Shown here in pieces: positions 1 through 11,856 of a stretch of DNA of 64,000 nucleotides. Below the pieces are notes generated by a model. That model was given only the letters and a program-made list of their open reading frames with translations, ran no database searches and was not told the origin of the DNA. The position numbers were made by a program, and so were the translations under genes. Every line of letters begins with the position of its first letter. The stretch's first letter is position 1. The stretch lies in NCBI GenBank assembly GCA_933228895.1, contig OW121853.1:123400133-123464132 (forward strand), read 5' to 3'. This stretch comes from Platycnemis pennipes (lineage: Eukaryota; Arthropoda; Insecta; Odonata; Platycnemididae).

Positions 1-674
1 TCTTCACCATTATTATCCTTTCATTGTACTGCAGGAAGCTCTTCACACGCATTCCGGTGCTCTTTCTGAGTATGATCCCTACTCCTCAATCAACAAAAAA
101 TTTGCATTAATTTCCTCCAAACATCCATGAAATCTCCAGTATCATTTCAGAAAAACCACTACTCCTAGATTAACCCATAGTAACTGATGCAAAGGAAAAA
201 CATCAGAGGCAGCAAACATGACATGAGAAGCAGTCGGAAGGTGGGCTAAAATGATGGAAGACAGTTGACAATGGAAAAAATAACAGTATGGACTATTCCA
301 GCATCCAGTATCAATGGACTATTTTAGCAGATTCTCTTTAGCTTACAAACAGAGGCTTTGTAAAGCCCCATATAGTTTTACAATGACCAAAGGAAGAATA
401 AATCTCATTTGTTATTAAATTTATTCTTTTCCCGCCATATAATACTTATAAAAGTTTCTGAAGTCATCCACTGAGTCAGAGGCTTTACTATTTCAGGCAA
501 TGTTTTGACTCGCTTTTCATCTTCAAGCCTTAAAATAAAGAGCAAGTTGCACATCAATGTGCATTCTGAGTTACTTAAGCCCCTGACCCAGTGGAACACC
601 AGAGATATGTTTATTTAAACATGCATTTAATACCATATGCTCCATGTTAGTACACATGCTGATGGTATACTAAC

Positions 675-783
675 CTGAAGGGTTGTGATTTATGGAATTG
701 GCAAACATAACGCCTGCAGAGGGGGGAGTTGACATGACAGCCATTGCAGACTGGTTGTTCAAGATGGTCGGGGCAACCTGCAA
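675..783 (-). CDS. numb: numb exon, downstream of the DPF exon
   Basis: On the minus strand this 109-nt block is bounded by a polypyrimidine acceptor (ctatttcag) and a GTTAGT donor. It reads in phase 0 into 36 codons plus one base: LQVAPTILNN, then a Ser/Pro/Ala-rich stretch ending HNPS. It follows the DPF exon in frame. The peptide is low complexity, as expected for the poorly conserved linker between the PTB half and the C-terminal NPF of Numb. I see no matching family motif inside it, so its assignment rests on strand, phase and splice sites. The following exons, including the C-terminal NPF, would be left of base 1 and are not visible. Confidence 0.7.
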
Positions 784-1553
784 CTGAAATAGGACAATTA
801 TAACAGCAGAAGATCAAGTACGACTGATGAATAAGGCCTCTTGCGGTTACAAAAACAGGGGTTAAATTTTTTGTGAAAGGACATCATAATTGTTAAAACA
901 CTACTGCGTGAAGTGTGTTAACACTTCACACTTTCCACAGTTGAGACTGTAGAAAGCCTCTTACAAATTTTAACAAATGGCCTTAGACCCCAATCAACTA
1001 CCTACTTGAATAGCTGACCACGGAAGATACATGTCAGAAATTGTGGTTGAACAAAAGGCACTAATTTAGGTCTACTTTATATGCAAAATTCTTTTTAATT
1101 ACTTCCATGCATACAAGAGCACTGCATTAATTTACTAAAATTTCTCCCATTCTTTTTATGAACACTTTTTCACACAAACATTCTTACGTAAAAATCAATT
1201 ACTTAGGTGACAGTGACTATGAAACTGCATTAAAATTTAATTACTTTATAGCTAATGAAGATATTTGAGAATGCATAATTGAGAAACAATGGAGTCCCTC
1301 AAAAACTGAATAAATACGGCCGCTGTATCTTTGTACAGTTAGTTGCTACATATTCTCAAAACTAGTGACACATAATTATATTCAATACATTTTCTGAGAA
1401 TATAATGGGACTGGCACAGAAATCAGGTCATTCACTATTGATATACCATAAAATGTTATTTAGATTAAGTATTTTATAGCAATTTGCTGAGCACTTAAAT
1501 AAATAGAGATGGTGCAGCAGAAAAAAATTCACACAACATAGGAATTAAATTAC
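784..1553 (-). other. numb intron
   Basis: AT-rich sequence between two numb exons on the minus strand. I see no open coding block, tRNA or recognisable repeat in it. Confidence 0.6.
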
Positions 1554-1711
1554 CACGGAGTGAATAAAGTTGCCAACCTGTCCATTAGGCTGAGAGAGGA
1601 ATGGGTCATCATCCGATGAAAGGAGAGAGAGTCCTTGTGTTAACTGCTGACACATAGCTGTTACTGGATCCGCCTTGTCACTGACTGGTGATGCTTCAGG
1701 AATTGGGCTCA
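1554..1711 (-). CDS. numb: numb exon with SPIPE...DPF (alpha-adaptin-binding) segment
   Basis: The acceptor is attttcaag followed by TG, which completes a codon begun by the G left at the end of the preceding constitutive exon (GTG, Val). It then reads SPIPEASPVSDKADPV, MCQQLTQGLSLL and SSDDDPFLSQPNGQ. Drosophila Numb has the equivalent series (SVSPIAEVSP, then a QLCQELSQGLSLL block). DPF is the class of motif through which Numb proteins bind alpha-adaptin of the AP-2 endocytic complex, the route by which Numb down-regulates Notch partners. Two donors are possible: GTAATT after base 1554, used here, which adds VGNFIHSV, or GTTGGC after base 1578. Both leave phase 0. Confidence 0.9.
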
Positions 1712-4700
1712 CTTGAAAATGAAATAAAAGCCACATTACGATGTATTTTCAATTACCTACATACATACACCCTTTTGAACTGATCTGTCCATCTACATCT
1801 CCATCTATCACTTTCAAAGAAACTGTTAACTTTAAACTTTATATTACCCTGAGTCATATAACTTTCCTATCAAATTAATAAAAATGCCCACTGATGCAGG
1901 AAAACATGAATGAAAACATGTATGAATCGGCCACTAATTAAGCTTACCGTAATGTGACATTGCTCCATCATATGCATAATAAAAGCTGTGAGATCCAAAC
2001 CAAGCACCTATTTGTTTTTGACGTAGATTTATCTGAACTAAATTTCGTTATTAAAGTTACTGAATGACCTCTCCCTTCAGAGTAATTCCATTATGCATAT
2101 TCATTAATGCATACAGATTGCACTTAATCATTACACTTTCACATATTGGTTGCGGTGATGATGAGAATATGCTAACTTATAAGTCTTAATTCTTTACTTC
2201 CAATAGTCATTGACAGACATTGCCAAGGAAAGAGTTGGAAATATAATTTCTCCTTCTGATTAACATCTGTCCAATTTTAGCTGATTACCACAATCTGTAT
2301 CAGACCTCAGATATATAGTGTAAGTGTAGTGAAGTCATATTATGTTGAGAGAAAATAATGAAAATTAATATTAAATATTATAATAACTACATAGCAGTAT
2401 TGGATGTATGGGGTTATCTCCCAGAGACATAATTAGCATATCTTAAGGAAATAAGACAGGTAAAACACACTGCAATGACAAAAGACAGCATGTAATTTGT
2501 GGAATGCAAACCTAGCACCTGACTATTTGTTTTTCACGTACATGTATCTGAACTAAATTTCGTTATTAAAGTTACTGAATATGATCTTTGGGTAACCAGT
2601 AAAATCAATACTTACCACGCTAACGCCAATGCATATGTCATAAACATAAATTGCCTTTGTTTTGAGGAAGCAAGAATATATTCAATTCATACATGAATGT
2701 GATGGAAAGAAAACAAAGGCTCATAAACAAATCTACACTTTCTCTGTAAACTAATCTATTGACTTCACAAATCTACACTTCACATCTGGTTTGGCATAGG
2801 GATAGAATTAATTTGGTGGTGTTCGACATCAGTCTTGAGGAAGAAGTATGTCAATTCAATTTTTAAGCACTGCTAGCATATTTTTGCACACTAAATAATT
2901 CTCTCAATACAATGATTAAATATTTTATTGCTGGAGGATAAGTATAACAGTTTCTACTTTTTCAACTCTTTTTATAATGAATTCTAAAAACAAACATGAT
3001 AAAAATGATTCGACTCTCTTTCGCCTTTTTATCATAATGCAATTCAGCTGATAAAATATATGCCACTACATATATCTAATGAAGTGAAGTGATCAAATCA
3101 AAATATGCTTGTGAAGCAATTAAAAAGAAAATAATGACAATTTTATGGATGTTACTATCCTAAAATTCCGACTAAAAGTCCAGCTATTCAGGTCCATTTT
3201 TAACAGGTACATCTATTGCTATTGCAATTGGCTATTGGAAAATACCACAACAAATGGTGTGAGCATATACTATGGATGTCAAGTGGCAAACTAGCTCAGA
3301 GAGTCCTCTATCATAGGCCACCAGGAAAAAGATTGAGGGTGACTAAAGTATTTATGGAGAGACTAGAGTCTGGCCTGCAGGAGAACCAGACAAATGGCAT
3401 GATCTGGGACAGCTATTGATGATGTTCTCATCTATTAATTAATTCAAACTTGTTGAAATAAAGAAGTACACATGAAAATGCGATGAAGGAATATCAATTT
3501 CAGAATTTTCTTATTGAGATTAGTTTGGAAAAGTTGTGATTTTTGCCAGAACAAAATATGCAAAACATGGAATCACTATTACTCGGAGCCTTCATATGAG
3601 CAGAAAATGTTGGAAGTATAAGAAAAATCTTTTGTAAATTAGAATTAGTGGCACAATCAAACAGCTAAAGTAGTACCATCTCACTTTTTAGAGTATAAAG
3701 CAAGGCTGTTTACTTTTAAACATTCATGTGCATGAAAAAACTGCACTTTTCTCTCAATCTTCACACATTCACTATCATTTTTTTCACAAGTATAATCCAA
3801 ATCATAGCATTTCAGAAGTTTTGTATCTTCCTGATTTCTGAGTTGCAATCAATTCCAAAGGAATAAAATAATTGTCAGCGGGAATCTTGGAATCCTATTA
3901 CAATTTGGACAGCCATGAGTTAATTTCCTCTTTCCAAACACTGTCATTTACTTTTCCATTTGGTCATGGCAGCTTCATAAGAGATACAAATGGTGGACTT
4001 AGTAAGAGAAATAGGTACTTGAAATAACTTGAGAAAAAAGGGGCTGCAGTTGTGAGCTATGTATTTCCATTGCCTTATCCCTAGACAGCTTACAATGCAA
4101 AAGCAGTCAAAGGATCATGACAAATCCTGACCTGATTAGTTGCACAATACATCCAAAGATTTATTTTCTGAAGAAAAATGAACTGCTGATCACAAAAGTG
4201 ATTTGTATTTTGCAATAATGCAGAAGGAAATAAAAATATATGTTATGTTTGGATTGCGTAGATACTAAACACTAGAAACAAATGATAAAAATTATAAGGA
4301 CAAAACAAGAAATGCCTGAACATCCCATGAATACTTTCAGTGCTTGCCTTCCTTTCTACTTATGATAGCCTTAATGCAGGAAAAGTATGCTGATGGAATG
4401 CAACCATATAAATGGTGTTTAATAACTCTGAGGAGAGGGAAGAACATTGTTTTGCCATTTTTCAACACCAGCTGATGGTAGTGAGTAAGTGAGTGAGATA
4501 CGGTGAAAACCTGCATTAAACCTACATGGTGTTTCTGGTTTAGAATGAAACCAAAACTAGCACAAGATAAACTCAAAAACATTAATACAATTAAATATTT
4601 TTACAGCTATGACAGCGATAACATGTATACATATTTCATAATATGACCGAAACATTTCACACAAAATATTTCCATCCAGTTTTCCATCAGTTGCAATACA

Positions 4701-5932
4701 GTACTGCTCCATTGCAACTACTGCTTTTTGCTTGCTCTTATGCCCACTCACAATTTTTTAACATACATAGGTAAAAAATAGAGGGTCTCAGTAATAGGCA
4801 TTTCAAAAATATTGTGTTACTCATTTCCTCAAGGCTAAAACCAAATTTTTAAAAATATTATGTCTCATTAAAGGAAGAAATATTTGACACATAAATCACA
4901 CAAATTAATTCCTTCATACATTTTTTCATACCCCATTACTTACTCTTACTTCATTACAATGTATTAATTAATGAGTACATATAATGAATCACTTTAATAT
5001 TCAGGTATAGGCTCCTAACATGGAGAGTAACTCTGAGCAATGCATCATCCAACATTTTAGCCTAAACAATCTAATGCTCATCAGAGAAGCTACCCTACAT
5101 ATTCCACATGTTGCACAAGAGATCACATGCCTTTATATGGCCTTTGATTAAAAATATTTCATTCATGCACGTATTTCCCAAAAATGATTTTTTTGTCCTC
5201 ATTTTCACAGTATCCACAATACATAACTCACCAATCTACTAGCATTTATTACATATCAACTTAATCTAATAGTTAACAAGGACATTAACTCTAAATGAAA
5301 AAGGTGATGCACATAGTGACTCTAATAAAGTTGGTAAAAAATGGTCGTCCATTATCCATCTATCTGATGGTCTGAGAAACGATCAACTCTACCCCTTTTA
5401 TCAATCCCAGAATTCCATCAGTGGTGTGTGAAAAGTAAATCTATCATTGCCTTCGATTTGCAAGTAGGGGTGTCAGTTGCATCCAGTGAATAACATGATG
5501 AATGTGGCAGTGTGCTGACGTGTAAACATCTTCATTAACACTCGAACAAGAGCACGTTTAACATTTTTTTATGTTGGTGTGTACATGTACGGTTGACCAA
5601 GTGTCTTCTATAAATAACAAAAGGTGCATTAGTAAGGAGGCGTGGAAAGCAAATATATATATATGATAAACTGTGCAGGTGCTACACATGCTGTGACCAA
5701 CTTATTCCCAGCATGTTAAAAAGACCTTTTTGTGAAGGTGTGGTGGAAAGAGTGGATCGACAGAAGAGGACACAAGAGTGTGGTGACCAGCTAAACTATT
5801 CCACATTTAATAGGCTGTGGTGGAGACCAAAAAATACGCATGCAAAACGCCAAAGTCTATGCCCTCGCCACCCATGGCAGAGAGCCAACAAAGCCACAAT
5901 ACAGGGAATAGCAGACAGGGGGAGACACTCAC
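1712..5932 (-). other. numb intron, mostly featureless AT-rich DNA
   Basis: Intronic sequence between the DPF exon and the putative 66-nt cassette exon. Apart from the weak LINE-like fragment near 3.2-3.4 kb and a short block repeated at about 2013-2050 and 2524-2580 (aaatttcgttattaaagtta), I recognise nothing in it. Confidence 0.5.
3216..3419 (+). pseudogene. possible fragment of a LINE C-terminal tail
   Basis: A 67-codon open frame contains RVLYHRPPGKRLRVTKVFMERL, resembling the basic GKRxRGRP-type region near the C-terminus of some non-LTR reverse transcriptases. No RT core or 3' terminal repeat is visible, so this is a weak call. It lies inside a numb intron on the antisense strand. Confidence 0.2.
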
Positions 5933-5998
5933 TGTTGACAGCATTGGGCAGCGAGTGGAGCCGGTTCCTCTGCGTCCTTGGAGGTGGCTGTGGACTTG
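5933..5998 (-). CDS. numb: putative numb 66-nt cassette exon (Pro-rich)
   Basis: A GC-rich island in AT-rich intron. On the minus strand it is bounded by a strong acceptor (gcttttatttgcag) and a consensus donor (ACA then GTGAGT). Its length is 66 nt, a multiple of three, and it fits the phase-1 junction between the flanking exons without a stop. In that phase it adds 22 codons reading A, SPQPPPRTQRN, RLHSLPNAVN. The peptide has a PPPR SH3-ligand-like core and an RLHSLP potential phosphorylation site. The residue at the 3' junction becomes Met instead of Val when the exon is included. I have no transcript evidence and do not recall a homologous exon, so cassette use is inferred from the sequence alone. 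Confidence 0.6.
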
Positions 5999-8547
5999 CT
6001 GCAAATAAAAGCAATGGCAACACTCCACTAACAAATCCCTCACCCGCAATATCCACAAGAAAATTAATTGCAGATGAGTTTAGTTGTGAAATGCAATCAT
6101 GTTAATTTTCAAGTAAATTAGTGCACTAAAACCAAAATCCCAGTTCCAACAAAGAGAACACAAACAGACAATAAGTGGTTGGTTAGTAGCTCTTCAGATT
6201 TTAAGGGTTTAAACATTCAGACCACCAAATTAGTGATAAACTGTACGCAAGTTCTGTTCATCAATTTCTTATACTTTCCAATAAGCAAGAAAAATAAGAT
6301 TCATCACTCAATTAATGTTTCAAGTGACAATCCTTGAATGTTAGGACTATTTTCAATTTTAGTCATGAACATAATTTGACACCATACCACAAAGAATAAA
6401 ACCAAAACACACCAATTGACAGAATGAAATTAAGCCCATGCCAGATTTGGATGCCAATTGCATTTATTCTCCTGGATTTTGTTTTGCAACACCCTTAATA
6501 GAGTTATTGAATTAAGAGAAGTCCTGTTTTAGGTGTTTATTTGGAAGAAATTTGCAGAAAAATAGCAGAATGCTGTGAGTAAGCCATGGTTTCATTAGCA
6601 AAAATCATAAAAAAGAAACAAACTGAATCATTAAGCTGTGCACAAGAAATATTAAGTAATATATTTTGCCTAAAATTTTCATTTCGAATCCAACATCTCC
6701 TGATTATGTGTGTGTATATACATAAAAAATAAAGAAACGAAGCCATGTCATAGAAATTATTAGGTAGAAATTCTTATAATAATTCTGAGGTACAAGTCAG
6801 TTTAAGAAACAAAGGAAATTCTAATTCCAACTAGATTCCTCTTTTTAACATTTCATTTAGTGCATACAAAATTCCCTGGTTTTCTCATTTCACCATTTTA
6901 CTTTGGTTTAGACTCATAATATGGCATATTCCTCACAATTAGAGTTACCTCAATTTCTCATACATATTACGTTTTCTGCAACAAACTAATGAATGGAGAA
7001 CATGATACTTTTCCTCAGTTTAGTATATGCGAATATTATTCTTGCATACTATGGTGCAATTTCGGCATGCTTATCAGTAGAGTGATATGAATTACATGTT
7101 TCAATTATGCATCCGTTTTCTGGATATTAGAAGATAAAAGAATAATTTTTGTAACTTATCTGCAGGTACAGTAGCACCAAAAGGCATTTATACTCCATTT
7201 AAGTTAAGAGAGCAGTTCACAGATAACCAAGACGTTTTATATTCCCAGAGAAATGTTACAGAAATTGGCATGAAAGTACAGAATGATTTCCTCACCAATC
7301 GTATATTTCATATATAAATATTTACACTTGATCTTATTTTCTCATTTAAACTATGACTAATTTTCTCCTGGATTTTAGATTAGTGTAATATGAATCAGGA
7401 CATTTCATCTCCAAACAAATGTTTATTTCTATATTGAAATTTTATTCTTCTCAAAGCCTGAATTTTCAATGGCTACATAAAAGTAAAAACACTGGGGACT
7501 GAAATCAGACCTCAGGGGCTAAGAAAGAAAATCAGTTGATGAAGTTGATGAGTTATAAGAAACTAGGAAGAGAGATGGGTATAATTCATTAGTGGTGAAA
7601 TGCCTGTTTCAGGATCATAGAAGTGGTTAACTCCTTAAAAAATAAAGAAAACTGATACATTTGACATATTTTTCATTTCCCGACATGGCTTCAAATTTTC
7701 CTGACCCTTGATCACACTCAAAATCATGCCTTCTTCCTCATAATCCAGGGTTAAGTTTTTTATTACATTATTCAAGCATAAAAAGTAAAGTAGCACAGCA
7801 AACTCACTATCCACAATACTGATCTTCTTTAGACCCTCCCAAATTAATAAATGACATCAGACAATGTGGACAGGAGTACAAATATGGAAGCTGAAGAAAA
7901 TATCAAGAGCATACAGAGAAAAGAAGCACTCCTTAGAAAAAATTGTATGCAGGGAAATCCTATTGATAAGTGTTCCTCTGGTACCAACAAATATTTTAAC
8001 TAAGGGTAAATCAATCTCAAATATTTCTCAATTTCAACGACAATAACATACACATCGTACTACTCAGCAACTTATGCTTTGAAAACTAATGATTTGGAAT
8101 GACATAATACAAGACTTGCAAAAAAAAAATTAAAAAAATATAACGATGTTGTCTATGAATGGTCTTTTCTGTTCTCTTGTTGTATTAAAACTATTTTGAT
8201 TCAACATTCATTATTTAAAGATATAATGGTGTATTTCTTTTAGTCTATGGAAATTAATGTTACGATATCACTTTAAAGATTGTGCTTGGAAAGCCACAAT
8301 TTTGCTCACAGCAGCACTGATTGAAATGTAACATTTCATGACCTTGGGATCTTAAACAATTGAAGAACCAGAAACACTTTTGAGGATTTCACTACTTACA
8401 TCACTGTGAAGAACCTGAGAATCAAAAGTTGATAGAACACACAAACAACTCATGCAGAATGGAGTACAGACACAAAAACACACAAGTAGGAAAGCCATGC
8501 AATCACATGGATATTAATAAATCAATGAGACTTGCCATGTCTCTTAC
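5999..8547 (-). other. numb intron
   Basis: AT-rich intronic DNA without a recognisable coding block or repeat. Several small open frames here look like chance. Confidence 0.5.
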
Positions 8548-8571
8548 CTGTCCTGCCAAGGGGCAGGCAAG
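8548..8571 (-). CDS. numb: putative numb 24-nt microexon
   Basis: On the minus strand a polypyrimidine acceptor (gtttccactcctcag) is followed after exactly 24 nt by a consensus donor (CAG then GTAAGA). In the phase-1 frame of the neighbouring exons it inserts eight residues (ACLPLGRT) between KAP of the FKRQLSLR exon and the next exon, with no frame change. Microexons of this size are normally cassette exons, often neural. Numb is a neural fate determinant, so this would be biologically plausible. A random pairing of splice sites cannot be excluded without RNA data. Confidence 0.5.
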
Positions 8572-10029
8572 CTGAGGAGTGGAAACAGATACATTGGCAT
8601 CGTTAATTAATTCATACATAATATCAAAGGCATAAGTATAAGGTACCATTACACAACAGAAAATACTTGCAACTACCATACATTAAAAATAAACAATTTA
8701 GCAAGCCCCCAGAGCATACGATTGATATAAATGCAAGGCCAATGGGGCACACTATGCATTACAAAAATTCTACATGAAAACTGTCATGGCCAAAAGCAAT
8801 TTTATAATGCATATAAAATGGTCAATTTATGATTATCAATATTGTAATCTCTTAAGGATAAAGACAAGTACATGGGAAAGGCACATTAAAAATTAACAGT
8901 GACCAGAAATATGTTTTTATATTAATGGTGTGAATGTCATTTGAGGAGGCAAAACATTACTCAGGGGTCCTCACAGTGAAACAAGTGTCCCATATTTTGC
9001 ATTTATTTCATTCCTAAGATAGGTACGTTTCACCTAGATTAATTTCTTATTGCATTAAAGAATACCTAATGCTCCCCTAGTTGTGCCATGACAAGTGATC
9101 CCTGTAGTTAAAAAAATATTAAGGGATCAGTAATCCAGTTAAAATCCATTGGCAGTTAACAATATAAGCAGCTGGAGCTTAATTGCAAGTATGTTATGTT
9201 CAAATTGCAGGCTATTCACACATTTATAATAATACAGTAAGTACGGAAAAAAGAATATTAGACCAAGGAGACAATCAGAATGTTTTCTGTGTATTAAGAA
9301 GTCTTCCTGAGGAGAGATAGCCATAATAGACGAGATCAACAAGCAAAAATAATTATGGGTATTTGCACATTTCTTTCATTTCTGCATCAAAAGGTTTCCA
9401 TGCAAGACAAATGATTAGTCCAAATTTAATGCCTAGTGATGTATGGAATAATCCTCCATTCACTTGATCTACATTGAAAAGAAATGGTCGAACACTTCTC
9501 CACTGTTGTTTTGACAGTTAAGTGACATTCCTCTCTGGATGCCACAAAGAGATAATGAAACAGATTTGAACCTTAGAACTTATTCCAGCTAACCTCTCAC
9601 TGCCACAAAAATTCTCAAAAGAGATTTTAGCCTTTGAATAGAGAGCTGATTGCATATTTGTGGATGTAAATATATGAATTAGAAAATTCATTTTTCTGGA
9701 TCAATAAATAAGTGGGTGACAACTGTATGAAATTACTGAAATGCGTTCTCTCTATCTTTACAATAAGGCCTTTCTAAAAACCATGATTGCTGGCTAGCCT
9801 CTTCCTTTGGGGGTTTGGAACCTAATTGCCCCAAATGGCTTGAAGGAAAAGAGAGTGGTCATCAATTCATCAGAACCTAATGATCAATGCTGGATATTGG
9901 GACCAAGAGTTAACGTTTTGAGTGAGAAACTGAACAGTAAGTATCACTGGAAATGGCACTTGAAATTCATTTCCATTCATATGAGGCTCCACAAATTTTG
10001 AGGAGTACTATGTTCCTTAAAAATGAATG
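8572..10029 (-). other. numb intron
   Basis: AT-rich intronic sequence; nothing recognised in it. Confidence 0.5.
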
Positions 10030-10112
10030 CAAATGCCGGCCCAGGTGGGGACGAGGTTAAGTCCTCGCCTGCAAACCCTAGGGTCCCAGGTTCAAAGGTG
10101 GGGTTTTCTCCA
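10030..10112 (+). repeat. tRNA-like SINE head, truncated
   Basis: The segment starts gccggcccaggtgg and runs through a tRNA-like A-box region (ggggacgaggttaagt) to a B-box-like ggttcaaa. It resembles the head of the SINE at 56.9-57.13 kb (gccggccccggtggtggcgg...ggttcg). It directly abuts the fold-back MITE that follows, so the SINE body is missing or was displaced. Confidence 0.5.
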
Positions 10113-10437
10113 CCCAGGGGGACTGCGTTTGAAACCGTCAGGATTATCTCGAATAGGTAACCAAGGAGTCACGTGGTAAAAACACGAATGCTTCATAAAT
10201 TTGGTGTGTTAAAACTGCTGATTGCAACCTCATTCTTTGTTTACACTTGTGTTATATCTCAACTGGGGGCTCTTTAATCGGAATAGATGAGAGAAAAACT
10301 CAAGTGAAAACAATTAATGATATTGCAAGGAGTGATTCATACACATTATATTTTCAAACCATTCGTGTTTGTATCACGTGACTCCTTGGTTACCTATTAG
10401 AGATAATCCCGACGGTTTCAAACACAACCCCACAGGG
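10113..10437. mobile_element. Fold-back MITE, family 1, copy 1
   Basis: A 325-bp element whose two halves are inverted. The left terminus carries gtttgaaaccgtc, attatctcgaataggtaacc and aaggagtcacgtgg. The right terminus carries the reverse complement. The interior is also partly self-complementary (tttacacttgtgttttatctc against gagaaaaactcaagtgaaaac), so the whole element can fold into one long hairpin. It is a non-autonomous DNA element with no coding capacity. Other copies are at 29.3, 32.4, 32.7, 47.6, 49.1 and 63.15 kb. Confidence 0.85.
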
Positions 10438-11252
10438 CAAGGATGTTTGTCAAGCTCTGTTGGTTCAGCCCCTGGGAAACCTGATGACAGGCAAATGCCT
10501 ATTGTGATCCCAGGGACATGTGGACCAGCAGAATAGTCCGGATGCAAAAAAAAGAATATTTTATCTTTTCTATCGCTAGCCATTGTAGCTTCCAAGATGT
10601 GCAAATACCCAATATTAGTGGTGAAACCAAAACCAAGCATCTCACATTGGCACCCTGCTTAACACACCAGTATGCCAGCACCTGATAGCAAATGACTATC
10701 CATGAAATATGCCGTTACTGCCACCAGCAAATGCCATCACCAATGGAATTTGCAACTGAATGAGCAAAAGCTTGCAACTCGGGAAATTTCTTTGCAACAA
10801 AAATGGTTGTATGTTTTCGTAGTCTTGGGAGTTCTCACAAGAAATTGACTGAAGGGGATAATAATTTCATAGAAACTTTCATAGGAGTTCTGCAAGCAGA
10901 AGTATCATACTGATGTTCAGATTGTACGGTCCGATGTATTTACCAAAATAATTATTAGGATACAAATTGCAGCAAAATGTATTGAGATGAATATCTGGAT
11001 GTCAAAAATCCAATTCCCGCTCTACCTAATTAAATGTCACCAAATCAGGAGACTGAATGAAACTATTCCATATTTAAGTAAAATAAGAATAAAACTGCTC
11101 CGAAATATGATATGCAGAGTGAGCACATATGGTTGAACCACTGAATGCCAAAGCACACTCTATGCGGTTTTGCAGATATAAAATAAGTCAGCTCACTCAT
11201 TGTACATGTATATAGATTGTACCTTCTGTGTATGTATTGAACTAAGAACTGA
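10438..11252 (-). other. numb intron
   Basis: Intronic sequence without recognised features. Confidence 0.5.
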
Positions 11253-11313
11253 AACTATTCACCATCACTGGTAACGGCTTTCGGGCGTTCCTCCGTGTCG
11301 TGTTGTGTCAGGG

Positions 11314-11356
11314 TGACGATAGTTTCTCCAGCCATCCTGCTGGCGTCTTCAGGTCA
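11314..11356 (-). ncRNA. Hammerhead-ribozyme-like motif, left arm
   Basis: Minus strand: stem I TGAC (11356-11353) pairs with GTCA (11317-11314). Core CTGAAGA is at 11352-11346. A stem II hairpin CCAGC/GCTGG follows, then GAAA and a very short stem III with an AUC cleavage triplet. Stem II is offset by two unpaired bases on one side and one on the other, unlike a textbook hammerhead. Confidence 0.45.
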
Positions 11357-11576
11357 GAAGTGTCGATGCTTCGAAATTGGCCTTCTTATATAGGGGCTTG
11401 GGTGTTGTAGGTCGTCTCTGATTGGTCCTGTTATTCTTGTGGTCACAAGTGGGCTCTGATTGGTCGTCGATTTTGAAAACTCTTTTCCAAGAGTTTGTCA
11501 GCGTTGTAGCCGTCTTCCCTGTTGTAATTTCCCAAGCCCCTATATAAGACGGCCAATTTCGAAGCATTGACACTTC

Positions 11577-11619
11577 TGACCTGAAGACGCCAGCAGGATG
11601 GCTGGAGAAACTGTCGTCA
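11577..11619 (+). ncRNA. Hammerhead-ribozyme-like motif, right arm
   Basis: Plus strand mirror of the left-arm motif. TGAC (11577-11580) pairs with GTCA (11616-11619), core CTGAAGA is at 11581-11587, stem II is 11590-11605, GAAA at 11607-11610, and the predicted cleavage is after GUC at 11613-11615. It has the same stem II asymmetry. Confidence 0.45.
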
Positions 11620-11856
11620 CCCTGACACAACACGATGCGGAGGAACGCCCGAAAGCCGTTACCAGTGTTGAGAAACTCCGCGGAAACCTCAGATCCAACT
11701 ATTCACCATGAAAGAAGTGATTTGCGGAAAGCATGAGAGCAGAGGAATCTTATTTGAGGAAGTACAGTCTATCTATAATATTATCACTCGTGACGATTTC
11801 TCCTGGGGGTAAACTAGTGATTCATTCAGGCAAATGATTCACTTGGCTCAACTCAC

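Larger units (their letters stand above)
11266..11696. mobile_element. Fold-back element with a hammerhead-like motif in each arm
   Basis: About 140-bp inverted arms (11268-11410 and 11530-11669) enclose a central segment. The whole is flanked by 13-bp direct repeats aactattcaccat at 11253-11265 and 11697-11709. Each arm, read outward from the centre, contains CTGAAGA, a CCAGC/GCTGG hairpin, GAAAC and a nearby GTC, framed by TGAC/GTCA. This is the layout of the short hammerhead ribozymes reported in the terminal repeats of Penelope-like retroelements. There is no reverse transcriptase here, so it would be a non-autonomous or rearranged terminal fragment. It lies in a numb intron. Confidence 0.7.

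Noticed and set aside
405..599. 64-codon open frame on the minus strand left of the numb exons
   Set aside because: No acceptor in phase with the preceding exon, no Numb C-terminal motifs, and AT-rich composition like the intron; treated as chance.
5713..6105. 130-codon plus-strand open frame overlapping the putative 66-nt cassette exon
   Set aside because: The GC-rich part is explained by the minus-strand exon; the frame has no recognisable domain.
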